Shown here piece after piece: positions 1 to 6,606 of a stretch of DNA of 18,795 nucleotides (its first letter is position 1; each line of letters begins with the position of its first letter). The notes below the pieces were generated by a model that worked only from the letters and a program-made list of their open reading frames with translations, was not told the DNA's origin and searched no databases. Source of the DNA: an uncultured Rickettsiales bacterium (lineage in GTDB: Bacteria > Pseudomonadota > Alphaproteobacteria > Rickettsiales > UBA1997); NCBI GenBank assembly GCA_948744995.1, contig CAPZCD010000016.1, positions 1-18,795 on the forward strand, read 5' to 3'. Made by a program: the position numbers and the translations under genes.

Positions 1-78
1 GACCTATCAGCTAAAAATAAGGATGAAGTTGGGATGAAAAGCGAGGTTGGGGTTAGATTAGTAATTAAAATTAGTTAA
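1..78 (+). CDS. 3' end of an unidentified gene
   Basis: An open frame enters from the left edge and ends at TAA 76-78, giving the last 25 residues of a protein (ending SEVGVRLVIKIS). The alternating hydrophobic pattern V-V-L-I-I would suit a C-terminal beta strand, as in outer-membrane barrel proteins, although the usual terminal aromatic residue is absent. That reading is only a guess. The tail contains a small internal echo (DEVG then SEVG). The part encoding KSEVGV is matched by a degenerate inverted copy at the right edge of the window (18726-18773). I cannot name the family from this fragment. Confidence 0.55.
   Translation, partial: DLSAKNKDEVGMKSEVGVRLVIKIS
37..55 (+). repeat. 19-bp inverted repeat, left copy
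   Basis: The sequence AAAAGCGAGGTTGGGGTTA matches perfectly, in inverted orientation, to 18746-18764. It is far richer in G than the surrounding DNA, so chance recurrence is unlikely. Here it lies inside the coding 3' end of the gene at 1-78, in the reading frame K-S-E-V-G-V. Confidence 0.85.
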
Positions 79-87
79 TAAAGCCTA

Positions 88-115
88 TTGACTTAACATT
101 AAAATATGATATAAT
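88..115 (+). promoter_or_regulatory. Sigma70-type promoter for the exported-protein gene at 173
   Basis: The -35 box TTGACT (88-93) and a perfect -10 box TATAAT (110-115) are separated by 16 bases. The site starts 10 bases after the stop codon of the preceding gene, and transcription would start near 122. It is the closest match to consensus on the plus strand of the window. Confidence 0.7.
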
Positions 116-172
116 ATATCTATCTTTTTTAGTAGAATCTAAAGAGATCTTTATTAATAAATTATGGAGTTT

Positions 173-724
173 ATGAAAGTTATAAATAAGTTTGTTTCAC
201 TGTTAGTATGTACTATATTGGCAGTAAATATTAAAGAAGTAAAAGCTGACGGTATGTATGATGCATTTGGTGATTTAGTTGATAAATTATATGTTAGTGA
301 AAAAGGTTATAATATAGGTTATAGAAATATTGCAGACGGTGGCGATAGAAGAAGAACCTGGTTTGCAGTAGATTCAAGATCTGATATGATTCCAAATATT
401 AAAAGTTATCAAGAATTATTTAATAATTTTGTTCAGGGGAGAGGCAACTCTGACATGGTATTTTATTGGTATTATGGAATTCTATTTACAGAGAATAAAT
501 CAGTTCCTAATACTATTCTTTTAACTATTAACACGCCAAGAATTCGATATCTTCAAGAACAAGATGAGGCTAATTTAGATCAAGAGCCACTAAAAATACG
601 AGATAGTCTAAGAAAAGTAATAGGTGATATTGTTAATTATGTTAAATATAATGGTGACGATGAAGCAGAAAAGTGGATTGGTAATTTAAAGAAAGAGTTA
701 AACCCAGAGAATGAGGAATTATAA
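173..724 (+). CDS. Small predicted exported protein, unknown function
   Basis: The protein has 183 residues from the ATG at 173; an in-frame ATG at 164 would add three. I prefer 173 because it gives a standard signal peptide (MKVINKF, then a hydrophobic stretch ending VKA-DG, a plausible signal-peptidase I site near residue 26) and because GGAG lies just upstream at 166-169, although this spacing of 3 is short. The mature part is hydrophilic and has no membrane segment. It contains an aromatic FYWYY cluster, then a beta-like stretch ILLTINTPRIRYL, then a charged C-terminal helix rich in D, E, K and L. I recognise no family. The convergent neighbour at 851-1366 has a faintly similar order of elements (FFYY, a hydrophobic strand followed by PRLSL, a C-terminal helix), so the two may be distant relatives. 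The gene has its own promoter (88-115) and terminator (791-820). Periplasmic or secreted location is inferred. Confidence 0.8.
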   Translation: MKVINKFVSLLVCTILAVNIKEVKADGMYDAFGDLVDKLYVSEKGYNIGYRNIADGGDRRRTWFAVDSRSDMIPNIKSYQELFNNFVQGRGNSDMVFYWYYGILFTENKSVPNTILLTINTPRIRYLQEQDEANLDQEPLKIRDSLRKVIGDIVNYVKYNGDDEAEKWIGNLKKELNPENEEL

Positions 725-790
725 TTTTTTCTGATTAATAATAGATGATGAGACAAAATATATAAAATATTTCGATATTGATATATAATC

Positions 791-820
791 GGTATGTAAA
801 AAATTTGTACATACCTTTTT
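791..820 (+). terminator. Rho-independent terminator after the gene at 173-724
   Basis: A perfect 8-bp stem, GGTATGTA (791-798) with TACATACC (808-815), has a 9-base loop and is followed directly by five T residues (816-820). It lies 66 bases after the stop codon. No T-run follows on the opposite strand, so it should serve only the plus-strand gene, although the convergent gene ends just beyond it. Confidence 0.75.
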
Positions 821-850
821 ATTGGTTTCTTATTAAAATTTAAGACATAA

Positions 851-1366
851 TCAAATAAACCCATCTTCTACCAAGCGCATTAAAATTCCATCTTCTCCTA
901 ATTTTTTTAAATAATTAATGAATTTATTTATAGATTCCTTATCCTCTTTTGTTTGCTTTACATCCTTTCTTAATACAAATTCTACAGCTGACGATCCATC
1001 AAGTTCTGCATTTGTACAAATATTTAAATGATGCTTATATCTTTCACTATTACTTAAAATATCATTATCTGAACTATATTCACCTGTTTCAGGATCAGTT
1101 TGAAAAAATGATATAGATTTTATCAGATTTTCTGGAAAATCATCAATCAAACTGAGACGCGGTACTTTTATAATAAAAATATTTTTGTAGTAAAAAAAGC
1201 TGATGTGATTTGGCGTAAAATTTTCTATATTTGTTGAAGGAAAAGTTGTTGGTATACCAAGATTGGTATTTTCTAAAAACATTGGTGGTCGATAAAGTTT
1301 ATTATTGGATGCATATATCCTACTGCATGGTATAAAAACTAAAACCAATAAATTAATTTTTTTCAT
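851..1366 (-). CDS. Small predicted exported protein, unknown function
   Basis: The protein has 171 residues. The start at 1366 is supported by AAAGAGA a few bases upstream and by an immediate signal peptide (MKKINLLVLVFIPCSRIYAS, with likely cleavage after YAS near residue 20). The Cys at position 14 is preceded by FIP, which does not fit a lipobox, so a lipoprotein is unlikely. The mature protein is soluble, with no membrane segment. It contains an FFYY cluster followed by NIFIIKVPRLSLID, a middle region rich in S, D and E, a lone Cys, and a C-terminal helical part (INKFINYLKKLGEDG). No family is recognised. It converges on the exported-protein gene at 173-724 and may be distantly related to it. 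It has a good promoter of its own at 1401-1429. Confidence 0.75.
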   Translation of the reverse strand: MKKINLLVLVFIPCSRIYASNNKLYRPPMFLENTNLGIPTTFPSTNIENFTPNHISFFYYKNIFIIKVPRLSLIDDFPENLIKSISFFQTDPETGEYSSDNDILSNSERYKHHLNICTNAELDGSSAVEFVLRKDVKQTKEDKESINKFINYLKKLGEDGILMRLVEDGFI

Positions 1367-1400
1367 AAAATCTCTTTAAATTTGATAAATATAAGCATAT

Positions 1401-1429
1401 ATCATAGTATATAATTATATTATTGTCAA
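1401..1429 (-). promoter_or_regulatory. Sigma70-type promoter for the exported-protein gene at 851-1366
   Basis: Read on the minus strand, a perfect -35 TTGACA (1429-1424) is followed by a 17-base spacer and a -10 TATGAT (1406-1401). The predicted start lies near 1394, leaving a leader of about 28 bases that carries the AAAGAGA ribosome-binding site. Confidence 0.7.
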
Positions 1430-1523
1430 TTTTGTCATTATTTTGCATATTTTATAGTTATTTGACTTAACTCTAGCACTTAAAAAGTGGAATTAAGATA
1501 TACATAAACAATCACTCAATAAT

Positions 1524-2795
1524 TCATAAATTCTTATTAATCCTTTCTCTCAACCCATCCCAATACTCCAACCTTTTTTTAATTTCCCTTTCAAAACCCC
1601 TCTCATTAGGCCTATAGTAATTTTTTCTAGTAACCCCATCTGGAAAATAATTTTGTCCTGAAAAACAGAGTTGTGTATCGTGATCGTATATATAACCTTC
1701 AGAATATCCAATTTCTTTCATCAACTTCGTAGGAGCATTGAGTATATGTTTTGGCGGATCTTGGTAGTTATTTTCCTTAACATCCTTAAAAACCGAACTT
1801 TGAGCCATATAGCTGGCGTTAGATTTTGGTGCAGTAGCACAATATATAACTGCATGAGTTAAACATAAAATACCATCTGGTGGCCCCATAAAATCAAATG
1901 CCTGTAGTGCCGAAGTTACCTGAACTAAAGCCTGCGGATCGGCCATACCTATATCCTCCACCGCTATATTCATAAGTCTCCTAAAAATATAATGATATTC
2001 TTCACCACCATCAAGCATTCTAGCCATCCAATATAAAGCTGCTTGAACGTCAGAGCCTCTTATAGATTTATGGAAGGCACTAATTAGATTATAGTGATTG
2101 TCATCCTTTTTATCATAATTTGCTTTCCTTCTGCTAACAACTTCCAACATTTCCTTAATTGACAGCTTCTTTTTAGTATTAAGGGACAAAAGCTCTTCGC
2201 ACATATTCAAAAGATATCTACAATCACCATTCGATATGTTGGCTAAAACGTTCTTAGCTTCTTTTGTTATGGGTAAACTTTTATTTTCAAATTCTTCAAC
2301 TCTCGCTATTATCATTAGCAAGGATTTATCGTCCAATGGCTTAAAAATTATTATTCTGCACCTGGATAATAAAGCCGAATTGAGTTCAAATGATGGATTT
2401 TCTGTTGTTGCCCCAATTAATACAATTATACCATTCTCAACATATGGTAGTAAAACATCTTGCTGATTTTTTTTAAAACAATGTATTTCATCAATAAATA
2501 GTATGGTACTCTTACCAAAATCCTTAAATTTATTAGCAGCCAATTCGAATATTTTTTTTAGATCTTGAACGCCAGTATTCGTTGCTGATATTATTTCCGT
2601 AAAATAGTTCTCTTTTTTTAGAAGCAACCTTGCTACCGTTGTTTTTCCTGTTCCTGCTGGTCCCCAAAAAATCATAGATGGTATTTTATCCTGCTCAAAC
2701 GCTCTTTTTAATATACCACCATCGCAAAGTAGCTTCTCCTGCCCGACGAGTAGCGATATATCCTGAGGCCTAATTTTATCAGCTAATGGTTGCAT
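1524..2795 (-). CDS. rarA: Replication-associated recombination protein A (RarA/MgsA AAA+ ATPase)
   Basis: The protein has 423 residues, the usual length for RarA. This AAA+ ATPase acts at stalled replication forks together with single-strand binding protein and recombination factors, and is related to clamp loaders and to eukaryotic WRNIP1/Mgs1. Visible motifs are the N-terminal PLADKIRPQ...VGQE signature, Walker A GPAGTGKTT (45-53), Walker B ILFIDEIH (98-105), sensor 1 GATTENP (128-134) and the SRCR arginine finger (144-147). The C-terminal half has the family's own features: FHKSIRGSD, RRLMNIAVEDIGMADP (about 272-287) and the YKY/HD-like part near DHDTQ. All catalytic residues appear intact. 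The start is chosen because MQPLADK is the expected N-terminus; no clear Shine-Dalgarno sequence precedes it. The gene is divergent from the tRNA and addA and appears monocistronic. Confidence 0.96.
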   Translation of the reverse strand: MQPLADKIRPQDISLLVGQEKLLCDGGILKRAFEQDKIPSMIFWGPAGTGKTTVARLLLKKENYFTEIISATNTGVQDLKKIFELAANKFKDFGKSTILFIDEIHCFKKNQQDVLLPYVENGIIVLIGATTENPSFELNSALLSRCRIIIFKPLDDKSLLMIIARVEEFENKSLPITKEAKNVLANISNGDCRYLLNMCEELLSLNTKKKLSIKEMLEVVSRRKANYDKKDDNHYNLISAFHKSIRGSDVQAALYWMARMLDGGEEYHYIFRRLMNIAVEDIGMADPQALVQVTSALQAFDFMGPPDGILCLTHAVIYCATAPKSNASYMAQSSVFKDVKENNYQDPPKHILNAPTKLMKEIGYSEGYIYDHDTQLCFSGQNYFPDGVTRKNYYRPNERGFEREIKKRLEYWDGLRERINKNL

Positions 2796-2820
2796 AAATC
2801 TGTTATGGATTAGTAATTTT

Positions 2821-2848
2821 ATGGTATAAGTTTGTAAAAATTTTGCAA
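2821..2848 (-). promoter_or_regulatory. Possible promoter for rarA
   Basis: On the minus strand, TTGCAA (2848-2843) and TACCAT (2826-2821) are spaced by 16 bases and end 26 bases before the rarA ATG. Both boxes are imperfect and the region is very AT-rich, so this is a weak call. Confidence 0.35.
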
Positions 2849-2932
2849 TTATGTGTAAGGATAGTAATGTTGGTAAACAATTAAAAATTTTCCAATTGAA
2901 AAATTATACTTTTTATCTAAACTTGATTCGTT

Positions 2933-3009
2933 GTACCCGTAGCTCAATTGGATAGAGTACCGGATTGCGAATCTGGCGGTTAGGAGTTCAAACCTCCTCG
3001 GGTGCGCCA
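2933..3009 (+). tRNA. tRNA-Arg, anticodon GCG, with encoded CCA
   Basis: A full cloverleaf can be drawn. The acceptor stem GTACCCG pairs with CGGGTGC (one G-T pair), and the D arm is GCTC/GAGT with GG and A20 in the loop. The anticodon stem CCGGA/TCTGG encloses the loop TTGCGAA (2965-2971), so the anticodon is GCG (2967-2969). The T arm is AGGAG/CTCCT with loop TTCAAAC. The discriminator is G (3006) and CCA is encoded (3007-3009). GCG reads the arginine codons CGC and, by wobble, CGU; A20 also fits arginine identity. Most bacteria use anticodon ACG, deaminated to ICG, in this position. A TATACT at 2905-2910 could be a -10 box, but no convincing -35 was seen. Confidence 0.93.
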
Positions 3010-3133
3010 TCTTTAAGCTAAATGATATAATAATTTATCTTTCATAAAAAGACGTCTACCACTCATCTATTGTTTTTATTTAAATTATAACCATACTAAA
3101 AAGATATATTGCACAATTAGTCGCATCATTTCA

Positions 3134-6100
3134 ATGACAGGATCAGAATTTGACATCAACAGCTCAGTTTGGGTATCAGCTTCAGCCGGTTCAGGTAAAA
3201 CTACAATACTTATAAATAGACTGCTAAATATGATATTGAATGATATTGATATATCCAAAATAGTGTGCTTAACCTATACAAAAACAGCCTCGAGAGAAAT
3301 GAAGGAAAGAATTTATAATTCTCTAATTAAATGGACTACAGCGCAAGACGACGAGTTAAAAAAAGAGCTGAAAAATATATCCAATATAGCCATAACAAAG
3401 GAACAAATGAGAAAAGCAAGGACATTGTTCGCGAAAACCATAGATAATATTGATAATTTAAAGATTTTTACTATACATTCATTTTGTCAGCAGATATTGA
3501 GTAAATTTCCAATAGAAGCTGGCATTACGCCGAATTTTGAGGTTATAGATGAATACCAGTCAAAAGAACTTATAGCAGAATCAGTGGATACTATACTACG
3601 TTGTGCCAAAAACGATATTCATATTTATGAATATATAAAGCTGATAATTAAGGAAAAAAATGAGGATAGTTTTTACGATTTTATTAACTATTTGGTTTCA
3701 AAAAGAAAAGATTTTGAATTGATAAGGGACAATATAAACTATAAGAAAAATCTAAAAGATTCGCTAGCTATAACTTTTGAAACTAGAGAACAAGTGGCGG
3801 AAGATTTTTTGGCGTATAATTTTGGCAGTATAATTGATATCTGTAATGATGCCCTAAAGAAAAAAATAACTGGAGCCAAATTGTCAACTATAGAAAGCAT
3901 AAAAAGTACTATAATTGAGCTAAATAAGTATAAAAATGAAAAAGATAAAAAGGAATTATATTCATCGATTGATCGCTATGTGAGCTTATATTTAACGAAT
4001 AAAAATGAAAAAAGAGCTAATTTTATTGATAATCTGCAACAAGAACAGGATAGATGTTATTTATTTAGGCAAAATCTAATCAATACTAAATGCTACAATT
4101 TAACACTGGCTTCAATAGAAATTGTTTTTAGAATAATTGATAATTATAAGTTTTTAAAAGAAAAAAAAGGTGTTCTAGATTTTGATGATCTCATTGTAAA
4201 AACGATTCAACTGTTGAGAAATCCTGATTATTCTGATTGGATAAACTATAAACTTGATAGCGGCATAGAGCATATTCTGGTTGATGAAGCGCAAGATACG
4301 TCAATTCTCCAGTGGGAAATAGTAAAATATCTAACCAGAGATTTTTTTAGTGGAGTTAATAATCATGATAATCCGAGAAGTGTTTTTGTGGTTGGAGATG
4401 AAAAACAATCTATATATAGTTTTCAGGATGCTAGTCCGGAAATGTTTGAAATAATGCATAATTATTACAAAAAATTAGTAGAAAGTAGTAGAAATAACTT
4501 TATAAAATTTGATCTTAATAGATCATTTAGATCTGTAAAAACAATTTTGAACTTTGTTGATACTGTATTTGTGGGGCATGAAAATAAAATATCAAAATTA
4601 AATAACCGAGTAAAACATAATGAAACCCGTGAAGGAATAGGATTGGTTGAATTATGGCCGCTAATAGATACAGAAAATATTGAAAAGCAACGGTCAGAAG
4701 TGGCAGAAGCTAAAACTATCGGCAATAACAACAGACAATCGTGGGATATGAACTTCAACTTGGATGAAGAAACGAAAAAACAGGAATTATTGGCAAAATA
4801 TATAGCATCTAAAATAGAGGAGTTGCTTGGTTCGAATAGAGCTATAGTAGATAAAGAAGGCAAAAAAAGAAAGATAGAATGTGGAGATATAATGATACTG
4901 GTAAAAAATAGGAATAAAATATTTTTATCATATCTGATAAAAGATTTAAATAGGAAAAATATACCTAATTCCGGATTGGATAAGGTAAATATGTTCAGTG
5001 AAATAATTATAAGAGATATCGTGTCTCTTTTGACATTTTTATTATTTCAAAATGATGATTTAGCTTTGGCTAATATAGTAAAATCTCCAATACTTTCGCT
5101 AACGGAAGATGATTTATACAAAATATGCGACCATAGGAATAAAAATAACGTAAATTTATTATTATCTCTAAAAAAACTATATCCTGATAAATATGAATTT
5201 TTAAATTCTCTAGTGGAACAAAGTAAAATATTGAATATTTATGATTTATGTTTTTATATACTTATGGTATGTAATATTAAAAAAAGTATTATATCAAGAT
5301 ATGGAGCTGATAGCGCTGAAACTATTAATAAATTTTTGGATTTTGTTTATAATTATGAGAGCAAAAATAGCTGTTCCTTACTATCTTTTATAAATTTCGT
5401 TACCAATAACGTAGATGAGATAAAAAAAGACTTTGAAACGTCAAGTAATCAAGTTAAAATAATGACTATTCATGCTTCAAAAGGCTTGCAATCTCCGATA
5501 GTATTTATAGCCGATGCAAATTCTATGGTTGACAATAGGAAAGAGAAAATTTTGTGGTGTAGAAGTAATGTTAATATGGATAATAATGCAAATTATGATA
5601 TGGATGATGGTATGAATAATAGCTATATAAATATGCCTTTTTATAAGATATCAGAAGAATCAAAAATAATGATAAATATCAAAAACAACAATTTAAATAA
5701 TCTTTTTAGCGAAGACCTGAGGTTATTTTATGTGGCTTTAACCAGAGCGGAAAATGAACTATATATCTGCGGTCTTGAAAGAAAAGGAAGTAGAGAATCT
5801 TGGTATGGTATTTCTAAAAAGGCAATGGAATGCCTTAATGGTAAAAAGGATATTTTTGAGTTTAATAACAACCTGGAAAAATTTGTTTATGGTGAATATA
5901 ATTATCTGAATAACAATTTTAGCGAAAAAATTGATGATGAACTAAAAAATACTTGTGATTTAGAAACTGTAAATTTAATATTGAAAAATATTAAAATATA
6001 TAATTATGCAAATGAAAAACAAAAAATTATATCACCTTCACAATATTATAATTATGTAAATAGGGATAGACCAATAGAAAATAATTTTAAACCAATAGAA

Positions 6101-6553
6101 AAAGGTAAGATTATACATAAATTACTGGAGATTTTGCCAAAAATAGATAGAAATAATTGGCAAAATGTCATAAATATATATAAAAATAACATGGGTAACT
6201 TTAGCCAAAATGAAATATTGGAAATAACCAATTTAGTTTTTGGAATACTGGGTAATGATAATTTAAAGCAGTTCTTTTCGAAAAAGTCTAGTAGTGAAGT
6301 TAATATTGTTGGAGAGGTGGATGGAAATATAGTTTCCGGTAGGATAGATAGGATGGTGGAATTGGATGATAAAATTCTAATTTTGGATTATAAAAATACT
6401 TCGAAAAATTATAAAAATTCTGATGAATTACCGAAAGAATACCTTAAACAATTGGAATTATATAAAAAATTAATTGAAAAAACAAATAAAAATAAGTTAG
6501 TTGAGTGTTATATATTGATAACTAGTTATGGGAATTTGATTAGACTGGGGTAA
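3134..6553 (+). CDS. addA: Double-strand break repair helicase-nuclease AddA
   Basis: The protein has 1139 residues, near the family's usual 1100-1200. AddA is the UvrD-type helicase plus RecB-type nuclease subunit that, with AddB, resects double-strand ends and loads RecA; it acts on chromosomal DNA in the cytoplasm. Motifs seen in order: SVWVSASAGSGKTT Walker A (11-24), LTYTKTASREMKERI (about 46-60), FTIHSFC (about 115), Walker B LVDEAQDT (about 381), VGDEKQSIYSFQDA (about 419), MTIHASKGLQSP (about 776), and FYVALTRAENELY (about 865). The C-terminal nuclease shows GKIIHKLLE (about 991), SGRIDRM, ILDYKNT (about 1083) and YLKQLELYKKL, so the nuclease residues look intact. A stretch rich in N, D and M (about 808-833) is low-complexity and probably a surface loop. 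SVWV close to the N-terminus fits the alphaproteobacterial form and supports this start, though no strong Shine-Dalgarno sequence is present. addB is not adjacent. The gene converges on virB6b. Confidence 0.93.
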   Translation: MTGSEFDINSSVWVSASAGSGKTTILINRLLNMILNDIDISKIVCLTYTKTASREMKERIYNSLIKWTTAQDDELKKELKNISNIAITKEQMRKARTLFAKTIDNIDNLKIFTIHSFCQQILSKFPIEAGITPNFEVIDEYQSKELIAESVDTILRCAKNDIHIYEYIKLIIKEKNEDSFYDFINYLVSKRKDFELIRDNINYKKNLKDSLAITFETREQVAEDFLAYNFGSIIDICNDALKKKITGAKLSTIESIKSTIIELNKYKNEKDKKELYSSIDRYVSLYLTNKNEKRANFIDNLQQEQDRCYLFRQNLINTKCYNLTLASIEIVFRIIDNYKFLKEKKGVLDFDDLIVKTIQLLRNPDYSDWINYKLDSGIEHILVDEAQDTSILQWEIVKYLTRDFFSGVNNHDNPRSVFVVGDEKQSIYSFQDASPEMFEIMHNYYKKLVESSRNNFIKFDLNRSFRSVKTILNFVDTVFVGHENKISKLNNRVKHNETREGIGLVELWPLIDTENIEKQRSEVAEAKTIGNNNRQSWDMNFNLDEETKKQELLAKYIASKIEELLGSNRAIVDKEGKKRKIECGDIMILVKNRNKIFLSYLIKDLNRKNIPNSGLDKVNMFSEIIIRDIVSLLTFLLFQNDDLALANIVKSPILSLTEDDLYKICDHRNKNNVNLLLSLKKLYPDKYEFLNSLVEQSKILNIYDLCFYILMVCNIKKSIISRYGADSAETINKFLDFVYNYESKNSCSLLSFINFVTNNVDEIKKDFETSSNQVKIMTIHASKGLQSPIVFIADANSMVDNRKEKILWCRSNVNMDNNANYDMDDGMNNSYINMPFYKISEESKIMINIKNNNLNNLFSEDLRLFYVALTRAENELYICGLERKGSRESWYGISKKAMECLNGKKDIFEFNNNLEKFVYGEYNYLNNNFSEKIDDELKNTCDLETVNLILKNIKIYNYANEKQKIISPSQYYNYVNRDRPIENNFKPIEKGKIIHKLLEILPKIDRNNWQNVINIYKNNMGNFSQNEILEITNLVFGILGNDNLKQFFSKKSSSEVNIVGEVDGNIVSGRIDRMVELDDKILILDYKNTSKNYKNSDELPKEYLKQLELYKKLIEKTNKNKLVECYILITSYGNLIRLG

Positions 6554-6585
6554 AATATACCTATTATTTAGGTAATCTCACCCAG
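6545..6585. terminator. Nested hairpin between convergent addA and virB6b, possible bidirectional terminator
   Basis: TACCTA (6558-6563) pairs with TAGGTA (6569-6574) around a five-base loop. Outside it, CTGGG (6545-6549) can pair with CCCAG (6581-6585). The structure straddles the addA stop codon and lies just after the virB6b stop at 6607. Neither side has a clear T-run, so it may only slow or stabilise the 3' ends. Confidence 0.35.
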
Positions 6586-6606
6586 TAAACTTACTTTATA
6601 ACTAGC

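Noticed and set aside
637..864. Minus-strand open frame of 75 codons
   Set aside because: It overlaps the end of the exported-protein gene and the terminator, has an AT-driven I/Y/N/S composition and no ribosome-binding site or recognisable domain.
1462..1471. TTGACTTAAC, a repeat of the promoter element at 88-97
   Set aside because: No -10 box follows at a proper distance and no plus-strand gene follows, so the ten-base match is probably chance.
1477..1489. Hairpin CACTT-AAA-AAGTG downstream of rarA as a terminator
   Set aside because: The stem is only 5 bp with a 3-base loop, and no T-run follows on the minus strand.
2980..3009. tRNA 3' end as an attachment site for an integrated element
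   Set aside because: I saw no direct repeat of the tRNA 3' end and no integrase or phage gene in the window.
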